The notes under the pieces are model-generated. The model did no database searches. It saw only the letters and a list, made by a program, of their open reading frames with translations, and was not told the origin of the DNA. Source: Leptolyngbya sp. PCC 6406 (GTDB lineage: Bacteria > Cyanobacteriota > Cyanobacteriia > Phormidesmidales > Phormidesmidaceae). From it: a stretch of 64,000 nucleotides of DNA. The position numbers and the translations under genes are program-made. Location of the stretch: positions 3,556,596-3,620,595 of the forward strand of contig NZ_KI913949.1 in assembly GCF_000332095.2 (NCBI RefSeq), given 5' to 3'. Shown piece by piece: positions 45,987 through 55,300 of the stretch; the stretch's first letter is position 1, and every line of letters begins with the position of its first letter.

Positions 45987-47411
45987 ATGGCACAGAGTTT
46001 TGGTGTAATTGGCCTCGCCGTGATGGGCGAGAACCTCGCCCTCAACGTCGAGCGCAATGGTTTCCCCGTCGCCGTGTACAACCGCTCCCGCGACAAAACT
46101 GATCTCTTCATGGCGAAACGCGCCCAGGGCAAAAATGTCCAGGCCACCTATTCCCTCGAAGAATTTGTCACCGCTCTGGAGCGGCCCCGGCGCATCCTGG
46201 TGATGGTCAAAGCCGGTGGCCCCGTAGATGCGGTGATTAACCAGCTCAAGCCCCTCCTCGATGAAGGAGACATGATCATCGATGGCGGCAACTCTCTATA
46301 CAACGATACGGAACGCCGGGTGGAGGAACTAGAGTCCACGGGCCTCCGATTTATCGGCATGGGGGTCAGCGGCGGTGAGGAAGGAGCCTTGAATGGTCCC
46401 AGCCTCATGCCCGGTGGTACCCGCGCCGCCTACGATTCCATCGCCCCCATTGTGCAGAAGATTGCCGCCCAAGTGGATGATGGTCCCTGCGTCACCTACA
46501 TTGGTCCCGGTGGCTCTGGTCACTACGTCAAGATGGTCCACAACGGCATCGAGTACGGCGACATGCAGCTCATTGCCGAAGCCTATGACCTGATGAAGAA
46601 CGTCCTAGGTCTGGGGCATGAACAGCTCCATGATGTCTTTGCCGAATGGAACCTGACGGACGAGCTGAACTCCTTTTTGATTGAAATCACCACGGACATC
46701 TTCACCAATCTGGATGAAGAGACCGGGACGCCCTTGGTGGAATTAATCCTAGACGCGGCGGGACAAAAGGGCACCGGGCGCTGGACCGTCATGAGCGCCC
46801 TGGAAATGGGGGTGGCGATCCCCACCATTACCGCTGCGGTAAACGCCCGCATCATGTCCTCCATTAAGGCCGAACGGGTCGCCGCCGCCAAGGAACTCAA
46901 CGGCCCCCCTGATCGCTTTGAGGGGGATGTGAAAGCCACCATCAACAAGATTCGCGACGCCCTGTACTGCTCCAAAATCTGTTCCTATGCCCAGGGTATG
47001 GCGCTGATCGACAAGGCGTCCCAAACCTATAACTACGGGGTAGATCTGGGGGAAACTGCCCGCATCTGGAAGGGGGGCTGCATCATTCGTGCCCGCTTTT
47101 TGAACAAGATCAAACAGGCTTACGATGAGAACAGTAGCCTTGCTAACCTGCTGCTGGCTCCGGAATTCAAGCAGACCATCCTCGATCGCCAATCGGCATG
47201 GCGCGAGGTGATTGCCATGGCAGCCCAACTGGGTATTCCCGTCCCGGCCTTTAGCGCATCCCTGGACTACTTCGATAGCTATCGCCGCGATCGCTTGCCC
47301 CAGAACCTAACCCAGGCCCAGCGGGATTATTTCGGTGCCCACACCTATGACCGAGTAGACAAGGAGGGTGCATTCCATACGGAATGGACCAAGGCTCCAG
47401 CCCATGTCTAG
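45987..47411 (+). CDS. gnd: 6-phosphogluconate dehydrogenase (decarboxylating)
   Basis: Gnd oxidises 6-phosphogluconate to ribulose-5-phosphate, producing NADPH and CO2, in the oxidative pentose phosphate pathway that cyanobacteria use in the dark. The 474-residue protein has the NADP-binding GLAVMGENLALNVE near the N-terminus, MGVSGGEEGALNGPSLMPGG (about 126-145), GPGGSGHYVKMVHNGIEYGDMQ (split here: GPGGSGHYVKM and VHNGIEYGDMQ) and the C-terminal YFGAHTYDRVD. All are standard. The stop codon TAG lies inside the CTAG that begins an inverted-repeat element (47408-47543). Confidence 0.97.
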   Translation: MAQSFGVIGLAVMGENLALNVERNGFPVAVYNRSRDKTDLFMAKRAQGKNVQATYSLEEFVTALERPRRILVMVKAGGPVDAVINQLKPLLDEGDMIIDGGNSLYNDTERRVEELESTGLRFIGMGVSGGEEGALNGPSLMPGGTRAAYDSIAPIVQKIAAQVDDGPCVTYIGPGGSGHYVKMVHNGIEYGDMQLIAEAYDLMKNVLGLGHEQLHDVFAEWNLTDELNSFLIEITTDIFTNLDEETGTPLVELILDAAGQKGTGRWTVMSALEMGVAIPTITAAVNARIMSSIKAERVAAAKELNGPPDRFEGDVKATINKIRDALYCSKICSYAQGMALIDKASQTYNYGVDLGETARIWKGGCIIRARFLNKIKQAYDENSSLANLLLAPEFKQTILDRQSAWREVIAMAAQLGIPVPAFSASLDYFDSYRRDRLPQNLTQAQRDYFGAHTYDRVDKEGAFHTEWTKAPAHV

Positions 47412-47543
47412 TGGTCTGTCAAACCTAATTTTGTAGGTTGGGTGCAGTGCTAGCGGAACCCAACATGGCCCACCGCTGTTGGGTGACCCTTCGTTTCACC
47501 CAATCTACGCAGACTCACAAAGGTAAGGTTGACAGACCACTAG
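47408..47543. mobile_element. 136-bp inverted-repeat element at the gnd stop codon
   Basis: The left end CTAGTGGTCTGTCAAACC (47408-47425) pairs with the right end GGTTGACAGACCACTAG (47527-47543). A second internal inverted repeat is GTAGGTTGGGTG/CACCCAATCTAC, so the whole unit can fold into one long hairpin. It carries no gene. The left CTAG supplies the gnd stop codon, and the hairpin may serve as the gnd terminator. Confidence 0.78.
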
Positions 47544-47907
47544 TACTGGGCGGCGTAAATACCCTGGCCGTTCCATCGTGGCACACTCGGCCCCTCACCC
47601 TAGCCCTCTCCCACGGGGAGAGGGGACCGGAAAATGAACGAAAGCCCAAGTTTGGGAGAGGGGTTAGGAGAGATACCTTCCAGGCTGTGAGGGAGATTAT
47701 GGGGTGAGTCACCCCACCCCATAATCTGGGAACTGGTCATAATTTTGTAGCGGTCATATAAACTTGACTCTAACCTTAAAGTTGGCTCCTAAGATGTACC
47801 AGGATTGTCGCAGGCTGCGCTATCCTCTAAGGCGCTATCCTTAAACCCATTCCACCATCTTGGGTGGTAAACCTGCCTCGTCCGAGGGCTTTTTAAACTC
47901 CAATGGT
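47412..47907. repeat. Intergenic region made of two abutting MITE-like elements
   Basis: The gap holds the element at 47408-47543 and, sharing the same CTAG, a truncated copy of the 144-bp element (47540-47636). After 47636 the sequence continues as an unrelated repeat reading AGCCCAAGTTTGGGAGAGGGG. The last 150 bp presumably contain the promoter of the next gene. Confidence 0.65.
47540..47636. mobile_element. 144-bp MITE-like element, truncated copy 2
   Basis: It begins CTAGTACTGGGCGGCGTAAA and follows copies 1 and 3 closely through CCCACGGGGAGAGGGGACCGG up to AAAATG, where similarity stops. The right terminal repeat is missing. Its first four bases are also the last four of the neighbouring element. 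Confidence 0.75.
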
Positions 47908-48573
47908 ATGAGCGACACCTCAGCATTTATTGCAGGTTGTGCCACCACTGGCGCTGCGGCGCTAATGTTGTTGTTGGCTCGGATTGGGGTGAGCGAATCC
48001 TCTCCGAATGTGGATCTAGCCTCACCGCCTGCGTTAAATGAGGCGGTGATTCCAGTGCCCTCGCCGCCGCCCGGACTAGAGATGAATACCGAGGCCCAGG
48101 AAAAGTTGCTGGAAGCGCTGAAACAGCAACAGGCTTTAACCACCACCCTAGAGACCCAACTCAATGAGCAACAGGGCCTAATCCGAGATCTGGAGTCCCA
48201 ACTTCAGGAGGAGCGCTTGGAAACCCGTGCGATCGCGACTCGCCTGGATGCCTATGAGCGATCGGTTAATAACCTGACCTCCCAACAACAGCAGTTGGCT
48301 GGCGTGCAGCAAGATACCGACAAAACCCAGACTTCCCTCCTCTGGGTGGGCGCAGGGTTGGTGATTGTGGTCCTCGTGGGCGGGGCCGTTGTGCTGCTGA
48401 TTTTAGTAATACTGGTGGCCTTCCAAGCCCGTAGTCGGTCTCAGCGCCCCAGCCAAATCGTCTACGCACCGGATATCCCACCCCCCAGCTATCCCTACTA
48501 TCAACAGGAATTCTTGCCTACAGCTCCCCGCCCCCGTCGGGTCCAGGCCCAAGACATCTATGATTACGATTAG
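47908..48573 (+). CDS. Membrane protein with coiled coil between two helices
   Basis: From the ATG at 47908 the protein has 221 residues. An N-terminal hydrophobic segment (about 5-24, AFIAGCATTGAAALMLLLA) is followed by a Pro-rich linker and a long Gln/Glu/Leu-rich coiled coil (about 60-135, with EKLLEALKQQQALTTTLETQ). A strong second membrane segment lies at about 142-172, and a Tyr/Pro-rich C-terminal tail follows with PPPSYPYYQQEF. No enzyme motif is visible. Such proteins may act as envelope scaffolds, but this is a guess. It stands alone between gnd and the ATP-grasp gene. Confidence 0.65.
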   Translation: MSDTSAFIAGCATTGAAALMLLLARIGVSESSPNVDLASPPALNEAVIPVPSPPPGLEMNTEAQEKLLEALKQQQALTTTLETQLNEQQGLIRDLESQLQEERLETRAIATRLDAYERSVNNLTSQQQQLAGVQQDTDKTQTSLLWVGAGLVIVVLVGGAVVLLILVILVAFQARSRSQRPSQIVYAPDIPPPSYPYYQQEFLPTAPRPRRVQAQDIYDYD

Positions 48574-48703
48574 ACTGCTCCGTCTCGCCTCCATTCAGGG
48601 TAATCCGTAGCTCTCACTACAAACCGTGGGACGGTGAGCCCGTATTCCAATAAAGCATAGACAAATACAGGCGGTCAGTGATCCGTCTGTCAGGAGGTTG
48701 GTG

Positions 48704-50137
48704 GTGCTGTTCAATGACTATGATCCCGGTGATTTCTATGACGAACTCTTTGTTCGTCAGCAGGAACCTCGCCCTGAGGCTAGGCTGCTAATTGACCGCA
48801 TTAACGAACTGTCCCTAGAGGATTTGCAGCAGCGGCAACGGGCCGCCCAACATGCCCTCTTCAAGTTGGGCGTGACCTTCAATGTCTATAGCGACGATGA
48901 AGGGACTGAGCGCATTTTTCCCTTTGATGTGGTGCCTCGGGTGGTGGCGGCCCAGGAATGGGAATGGCTAGCGCGGGGGCTTCAGCAGCGGATTCAGGCA
49001 TTGAACTGCTTTATCCACGATGTCTACAACGATCAAAAGATTCTCAAGGATAATGTCATTCCCCGTCATGTGGTGGAATCGGCTCCAGGGTTTCTGAAAC
49101 CCTGTATGGGGCTCCAGCCACCGGAGGGAATCTGGTGCCACATCACGGGTACCGATCTGGTGCGCGATCGCGATGGCCGTTGGTACGTTTTGGAGGACAA
49201 CCTGCGCTGCCCCTCTGGCGTTTCCTATGTGCTGGAAAATCGGCGGGTGATGAAGAGTACCTTCCCCCAGCTTTTTTCGGTGCTGGATATTCAGCCCGTG
49301 GATGACTACGCCAGCCAGCTCCTGGAAACCCTACTCAACCTGGCTCCCCCTGCCCTCAGCGATCCCCGCGTGGTGGTCCTCACCCCTGGCATTTACAACT
49401 CCGCCTATTTTGAGCATTCTTTCCTAGCCCAGCAGATGGGGGCGGAACTGGTGGAGGGACGAGACTTGGTGGTGTCAAACGGTTACTTGCAGATGCGGAC
49501 CACCAAGGGTCTCCAGCGGGTGGATGTGGTCTATCGGCGCATCGATGATGACTTCATCGATCCCCTCGCCTTTCGCCCCGATTCCCTCCTCGGGGTGCCC
49601 GGTCTGATGGAGGTCTACCGTCAGGGTCGAGTTGCGATCGCAAATGCCATGGGTACTGGCGTCGCCGATGACAAGCTCATCTATGCCTACGTGCCCGAGA
49701 TGGTGCGCTACTACTTAGACGAAGATCAGATCATCCCCAACGTCCCCACCTACTTCTGCGAAGATCCCCAACAGCAAGCCCATGTCCTGGCCAACCTGGA
49801 CCAATTGGTGGTGAAAGCCACCAACGCCTCCGGAGGCTACGGCATGTTAGTCGGCCCCCAATCCACCCCAGCGGAGCAAGCCGAATTTGCAGAACTGATC
49901 CAAGCCAATCCCCGAGGCTACATCGCCCAACCCACCCTCTGCCTCTCCCGCGTCCCCACCCTCATCGGCGACACCTTTGAAGGTTGCCACGTCGATCTGC
50001 GGCCCTACATCCTCTTTGGCAAAAAAATCCACGTCAATCCCGGTGGCCTCACCCGTGTCGCCCTCCGCAAAGGGTCTCTCGTGGTCAACTCTTCCCAAGG
50101 GGGAGGGAGTAAAGACACTTGGGTTGTTAAAGGTTAG
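48704..50137 (+). CDS. Circularly permuted type 2 ATP-grasp protein (DUF404/407)
   Basis: The 477-residue protein belongs to the circularly permuted ATP-grasp family, predicted to form amide bonds in an uncharacterised peptide or amino acid ligation pathway. It has CFIHDVYNDQKIL (about 106-118), TDLVRDRDGRWYVLEDNLRCPSG (split: TDLVRDRDG, WYVLEDNLRCPSG), VVVLTPGIYNSAYFEH, and near the C-terminus VVKATNASGGYGMLVGP and PYILFGKK. AGGAGG (48692-48697) fits the GTG at 48704 best; GTG 48701 and TTG 48698 are too close to it. It is followed, after a block of tandem repeats, by its usual partner, the alpha-E gene. The third usual partner, a transglutaminase-like gene, is absent. Confidence 0.88.
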   Translation: MLFNDYDPGDFYDELFVRQQEPRPEARLLIDRINELSLEDLQQRQRAAQHALFKLGVTFNVYSDDEGTERIFPFDVVPRVVAAQEWEWLARGLQQRIQALNCFIHDVYNDQKILKDNVIPRHVVESAPGFLKPCMGLQPPEGIWCHITGTDLVRDRDGRWYVLEDNLRCPSGVSYVLENRRVMKSTFPQLFSVLDIQPVDDYASQLLETLLNLAPPALSDPRVVVLTPGIYNSAYFEHSFLAQQMGAELVEGRDLVVSNGYLQMRTTKGLQRVDVVYRRIDDDFIDPLAFRPDSLLGVPGLMEVYRQGRVAIANAMGTGVADDKLIYAYVPEMVRYYLDEDQIIPNVPTYFCEDPQQQAHVLANLDQLVVKATNASGGYGMLVGPQSTPAEQAEFAELIQANPRGYIAQPTLCLSRVPTLIGDTFEGCHVDLRPYILFGKKIHVNPGGLTRVALRKGSLVVNSSQGGGSKDTWVVKG

Positions 50138-50405
50138 GGGGTGATGGGGTATTGGGGTGATGGGGTATTGGGGTGATGGGGTATTGGGGTGATGGGGTAT
50201 TGGGGTGATGGGGTATTGGGGTGATGGGGGTAGGGGTGATGGGGGTAGGGGCGCGGAAACCGCGCCCAATGCAGGATGTCGCCCATGGAATTTGTGTTCT
50301 GGTGCCCTGGCTCTGCCTGGGTACCTCTGCCGGAGGCTCTGCCTCCCCTGTGTTCCGTAGGGGCAATCCCTGTTCTGTTCTGTTCGCGTATTTGAATTAA
50401 TCACC
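50138..50405. repeat. 16-bp tandem repeats plus REP-like repeat
   Basis: Five perfect copies of GTGATGGGGTATTGGG (50141-50220) are followed by two diverged copies, GTGATGGGGGTAGGGG (50221-50252 region). The inverted repeat GGGCGCGGAAACCGCGCCC comes next. Then a block shared with 7797-7850 and 43750-43790 follows. The array lies between two genes that elsewhere form an operon, so copy-number change could alter their coupling. Confidence 0.85.
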
Positions 50406-51353
50406 ATGCTCAGTCGTGTTGCCGATTCCATCTACTGGATTAACCGCTATGTAGAGCGGGCAGAAAATGTGGCCCGCTTTGTGGATGTGAATCTGAATTT
50501 GCTGCTGGATTGTCCCCCAGGGGTGACCCAGCAGTGGGAACCCCTAGTGGTCACAACGGGGGATTTAGAGGTATTTCGGGAGCGCTATGGCGAGGCGAGC
50601 GCGGAGAACGTGCTCCAATTCTTTACCTTTGATCGCGAATATCCCAATTCCATCCTGTCCTGTCTTCAGCGGGCGCGGGAAAGTGCTCGCTCGGTGCGGG
50701 AGATTATTTCTTCAGAGATGTGGGAGCAGGTCAACGACTTTTACCTCAAGGTCATGGAGGCAGCCAAGGCGGGGTCACTGTCTAATATCCACGAATTTTA
50801 TCCCCAGGTGAAAATGGCCAGTCACCTATTTGCCGGGGTAATGGATGCCACGATGGCCCACAACGAAGGCTGGCACTTTGGGCAACTGGGGCGGCTGTTG
50901 GAGCGGGCGGACAAGACAGCGCGAATCTTGGATGTCAAATACTACATTCTGCTGCCCTCGGCCAAGGCGGTGGGGACACCACTGGATGATCTCCAGTGGA
51001 TTGCTCTGCTCAAGTCCGCCAGCGCCTATGAGATGTATCGCAAAAATCAGTACCGCATTACCCCAACGGGGGTGACGGAGTTCTTACTCTTAAACCGGGA
51101 ATTTCCCCGGTCTATCCACTTTTGTTTACTGGAGGCGGAGCGATCGCTCCATAGCATTTCCGGGACAGCAGCGGGAACCTGGAGCACCCCCAGCGATCGC
51201 GCCCTCGGACGCCTGCGATCGGAGTTGGAGTACGTCACCATTGAGGAAATCTTCCAGGACGGCCTCCATGAATTCCTAGATGGTCTTCAGAGCCGCCTAA
51301 ACGGAGTGGGGGGCTGTATTTTTGAGGATTTCTTTTCCCTCCAATCGGCCTAG
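50406..51353 (+). CDS. Alpha-E domain protein (DUF403)
   Basis: The 315-residue all-helical protein starts with the family signature MLSRVADSIYWINRYVERAENVARFVDVN (split: MLSRVADSIYWINRY, ERAENVARFVDVN). Typical segments follow, including FLQ-like FDREYPNSILSCLQRARESAR and REIISSEMWEQVNDFYL, and in the middle LGRLLERADKTARILDVKY. DUF403 proteins occur next to ATP-grasp and transglutaminase-like genes in a predicted peptide-forming system; the biochemical role is unknown. Here the ATP-grasp gene is directly upstream. The coding region ends where the defence island begins. Confidence 0.88.
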   Translation: MLSRVADSIYWINRYVERAENVARFVDVNLNLLLDCPPGVTQQWEPLVVTTGDLEVFRERYGEASAENVLQFFTFDREYPNSILSCLQRARESARSVREIISSEMWEQVNDFYLKVMEAAKAGSLSNIHEFYPQVKMASHLFAGVMDATMAHNEGWHFGQLGRLLERADKTARILDVKYYILLPSAKAVGTPLDDLQWIALLKSASAYEMYRKNQYRITPTGVTEFLLLNREFPRSIHFCLLEAERSLHSISGTAAGTWSTPSDRALGRLRSELEYVTIEEIFQDGLHEFLDGLQSRLNGVGGCIFEDFFSLQSA

Positions 51354-51355
51354 GC

Positions 51356-51532
51356 GTGGGGCAATTCATCATTGCCAGATCGCTGAAATCCTGGAAGCGT
51401 ATTCGGAATGCTGGGGTGCCCCTGCGGGTGATTCAGGAGATTAGCGGCCACCGGAGCTTGGCTAGTTTGCAACGGTATCTGGAGGTGAGCCCCGAGCAGA
51501 AGAAGGCAGCGATCGCGGCTCTGGGGTATTAA
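51356..51532 (+). pseudogene. C-terminal stump of a tyrosine recombinase/integrase
   Basis: A 58-codon frame starting with GTG at 51356 encodes VPLRVIQEISGHRSLASLQRYLEV near its C-terminus (split: VPLRVIQEISGHRS, LASLQRYLEV). This is the standard end of a tyrosine recombinase, with the conserved GH box and the nucleophile Tyr in QRYL. The catalytic Arg and the whole N-terminal part are missing, and no relative fold precedes it. It lies 2 bp after the alpha-E gene and its TAA shares the TTAA with the convergent metallopeptidase stop. It marks the left edge of the island and is probably dead. Confidence 0.82.
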
Positions 51533-52308
51533 TGCTCCCAGGTCTCATGTCCTAACGGAGCGTACGCGAGTAGGTCGCGCCGGATGCGCCAGGGGGGCAA
51601 AAACTCATCCATCAGGGCTTTGAAGCGGTCATTGTGATGACGTTCGAGCAGGTGCACGAGTTCGTGAACCATCACGTATTCCAGGCACTCGGGGGGCTTT
51701 TTGGCTAGCTCTAGGTTGAGCCAGATGCGGCGCTGCTGACTGTTACAACTGCCCCACTTAGTTTTCATTTTCTTGACGCCCCAGGCGCTAACCTGTTGGC
51801 CAATGATCGGCTGCCAGAACACTAGCAAGGGGGGGATACGAGCTTTGAGCTGCTGGCGATACCACTCGATTAAAACCCTAGTTCGGTTTGCGGGGGTGGT
51901 GCCAGGATTCACAAACAGTTGGAGGGTACTGTTGTTTTTCACAACCACCTCGTGGCGACCGCGCCGTTCGATCACCTCCAGGCGATAGCGCTGGCCAAAC
52001 AGGTAGTGGCTCTCGCCGCTGACCATTTCTCGCGCTGACTGGCGGGGCTGAGCCTGAAACGCCGCCTGCTGCTTGCGAATCCAACTGAGACGGGAAATTA
52101 CGGCGAGGCGAATGTTGTCGTCGGTGAGGTGTTCGGGAGCCGAGACTCGCACTTGGCCATCGGGGGGGTAGACGCCCAGGTGCAGATTTTTGATCGGCTT
52201 GCGCATGACCTGCACGGGAATGTCGCGAATCACGATGGCGGTCGTCCCGGCGGCTGGATTAGGAGCTGAATTGGGGGCTGGATCTAAGGTGAGACTATTG
52301 GTACTCAC
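51529..52308 (-). CDS. YgjP/SprT-like M48-type metallopeptidase
   Basis: The 259-residue protein has the zinc motif HELVH at 215-219 with a third ligand candidate at His224/225 (ERHHNDRF) and the preceding KWGSCNSQQRRIWLN, which are hallmarks of the DUF45 (YgjP) metallopeptidases. These genes often follow hsdR in type I restriction loci; their role is unknown. The GTG at 52308 overlaps the end of hsdR by 14 bp, so translation is coupled. The N-terminal 25 residues are Ala/Pro-rich and variable. The stop abuts the integrase stump. Confidence 0.88.
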   Translation of the reverse strand: MSTNSLTLDPAPNSAPNPAAGTTAIVIRDIPVQVMRKPIKNLHLGVYPPDGQVRVSAPEHLTDDNIRLAVISRLSWIRKQQAAFQAQPRQSAREMVSGESHYLFGQRYRLEVIERRGRHEVVVKNNSTLQLFVNPGTTPANRTRVLIEWYRQQLKARIPPLLVFWQPIIGQQVSAWGVKKMKTKWGSCNSQQRRIWLNLELAKKPPECLEYVMVHELVHLLERHHNDRFKALMDEFLPPWRIRRDLLAYAPLGHETWEH

Positions 52309-55300
52309 GTTGGTTCTTTAGCAATTCCATCACCTGGTCGAGGTTGACATTGTAGCCTGCGGATTCTTCGCGCACGGCGCGGGCCACTTCTCGTTCTTTG
52401 AATTTGTTGCCAATCCAGTCAGCTTTCTTGGTGTAGCGTACCGCTGTGTCGATGCGCAGAGCTAAGGCTTCATTTTGGCCCAAGTTGTCGTAGAGCGATC
52501 GCTTGGCTGGGGTATCCAGGGATGTGGGATAGCTGTCTAGGTCAGCGTCAGCAGCGGGCTTGACTTGGCCTGCAAGCTGTTTCACCTGCTCTAGGTACTC
52601 CTGGTAGCTGATGGCCTGTTGTCGTCGTTGCTGGATCAGAGCGTCCAGCAGCTCGGACATGCGATCGTAGTATTTGGGGTTGACCGGGCTTTCCTCGGTG
52701 ATCACCCGCCGCAAGTTGTTCTCGATGGTTTCGGCTACGGCATCTTGGTTGTCGCGGATGCCCTTGGGCAGTTGCTCACAGGCAGCGGTAGTGCCTCGCT
52801 GGACGATCAGATCGATCAAGCCCATCTCGTCGAGGTCGGAGATGGTCTCGCTGGGGTCGGCGCGAATGTAGCTGTCGAGCAGGCGGCGCATGGCGGGCTC
52901 GTACTGCTTCATGTCGATGTAGTCGCCGCTGGCAATTTTGACCTCGTGGCCCATCGTTTCATAATGCTTGACCTCGGCCTGGATGGTGGCGATTTCCTGG
53001 GGCGAGTAGCCTGCTGCGGCCATTTCGTTGGCCAGGTTGGCATAGGCGCGTACCAGGGCCGCGACTACCTGGTAGAGGGCGACGCGCTTGGGTTCGTTGG
53101 CGGCTAGGGCGGTTTTGTCGGCGGTGTCTTCGGCGCAGAAGTAGTGCAGGTAGTCGAGCCTTTCGCGGGGCAGGCGCACGGGCTCGCAGAGGGCTTTGAC
53201 CTGTTCGCGCAGGTCTTCGAGGCGATCGCGGCCTTTTTCAATGCGATCGCACAGCAGTCCAGCGACATCCTCGGCGTCATAGTTCTCGAACGCGCCGCTG
53301 GTGTAGTCGGTGATCGCCCCCTCTAGGGACTTAAACAGGTCTTTGTAGTCCACGATGTAGCCGTATTCTTTGTCGTCGCCGTCGAGGCGATTGACCCGGC
53401 AAATGGCCTGAAACAGGCCGTGATCCTGCATATTTTTGTCGATGTAGAGGTAGGTGGCGCTGGGGGCATCGAAGCCGGTGAGCAGCTTATCCACCACAAT
53501 CAGCAGGCGCATCTGGCCCGGTTCTTTTTTGAAGCGATCCTTCACCTGCTGTTCAAACTCTGCCACCCGGTGCATGGCCCGGTCTTCGGGTTCATTAAAG
53601 TACTCCGCTAACATGCGGCGGTAGATGGCGTACTGGTTCAGCTTCTCGGTTTCGCCTTCGCCGGTTTCTTCGCCTTTGATGTCGGCGGGGCCGGGTTTGT
53701 AGCTGGTGACGATCGCACATTTCCCCGCCAGGTCAGTATGGCTGAAGATCTCGTAGATTTTGCAGGCTTGGTAAATGCTGGCGCACACCAGGATGGCGTT
53801 ACCGCGCCCGTCCATCAGCCGGGGCTTGGTCTCCATATCCATCAAGATGTCGTTAGCGATCATCTCCAGGCGCGACTGGCTAGAGAGCACGTTGCGCATT
53901 GTGCCCCAGCGCTTTTTCAGTTGTGACTTGGCCAGTTCTGAAAGGCTGCGGGTTTTGGCCTCAAACCACTGATCGACTTTCTGCTGGGAGGTGAGGTGCT
54001 GGTCAATGTCGCGAGCCTCGTAGCGCAGGTCGAGCACCACCCCGTCGCTGACGGCTTCATCAAATTTGTAGGTGTGGATGTAGGTGCCGAACACCTCTAG
54101 GCTGGTCTGTTGGTCGGCTTTGAGCAACGGCGTACCAGTAAAGCCGATGAACATGGCCCCCGGCAGCAGGGTGGTCATGGCGGTGTGGAGCTTGCCTGAC
54201 TGGGTGCGGTGGCACTCGTCTACAAAGACAAACAGGTTGCCCTTGGGGCTAAAGTTGCTGGGCAGGTTGCGCTGTAGGTCTTGAATGAATTCGTCTGTGC
54301 TCTGGCTGGAGTCGGCCTCGTCGCGGTTGCCGAATTTGTGGACGAGGGAGCACAGCAGCCAGGGAGTAGGGCTGTTGAGTTTGGCGATCAGGTCGGTGCC
54401 GCTGGTGGTGCGGTAGATGGCTTCGTCTACGCCGTGGAAGACGCCTTCAATTTGTTCGTCTAGTTCGGTGCGATCGGTGATGATCAACACGCGGGCATCG
54501 GTGGCGTTTTCGCGCAGCCACTTGGCCAGCCACACCATGGTCAAGCTTTTGCCTGAGCCCTGGGTGTGCCAGATAATTCCCCCTTCGCGCTGCGGCACCC
54601 GCTGCTGGGCGGCTTTGATACCGAAGTATTGGTTGTGGCGGCAGGTCTTTTTGATGCCTGCATCAAAGACGGTGAAGTCATGGATCAGTTCGAGCAGGCG
54701 ACCTTTGGCACAGAGGCGCACCAGGGCGGTGTCGAGGGCATTGTCGCTAATCGCGGGGTCGATGGTGGGTAGGTATTTGTGGCTTTTGGGGTCGGTTTTG
54801 GGGGTGTAGCGGGGGTTTTCTTCTTTCCAGGTGAGGTAATACTTCTCGGCGGTTTCGATGGTGCCGTAGCGCAGGCCCTGGGTGTCGTTCCCGGCCATGA
54901 CGAGCTGCTGGGTGGTGAAGAAGGCGCGGTTAAACTCTTTGCGCTGGTTGTCGAGGTTTTGGCGAATGCCTTTGGCGACATCGACGCTGCCCTTTTTCAG
55001 TTCAAGAATGCCCAGGGCAATGCCGTTGACGTAGAGCACAAGGTCGGGTCGGCGGTTGTTTTGGCCTTTGAGGGTGACTTCTTCGGCCAGGGCAAAGTCG
55101 TTATTTTCGGGCTGCTGCCAGTCGATGAGCGGTACGGTCTGGGTTTGCTCTCCGGCTCCGGCTTTGACTTTGATGCCGTAGCGCAGCAGGCCATAGACGG
55201 CTTTGTTGGCGTCGTAGAGGTTTTGGCTATCGCCCAGGGCGGCGGCTTGGTCTAGCTCCCGCAGGGCTTTGGCGATCAGGGTTTCGCTAACGCCCTGGCG

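Noticed and set aside
49847-50431. 194-codon minus-strand frame crossing the ATP-grasp gene end and the 16-bp array
   Set aside because: Half of it is antisense to a conserved gene and half is repeat translation.
51356-51532. Functional recombinase
   Set aside because: Only the last 58 codons remain; the catalytic Arg region is absent.
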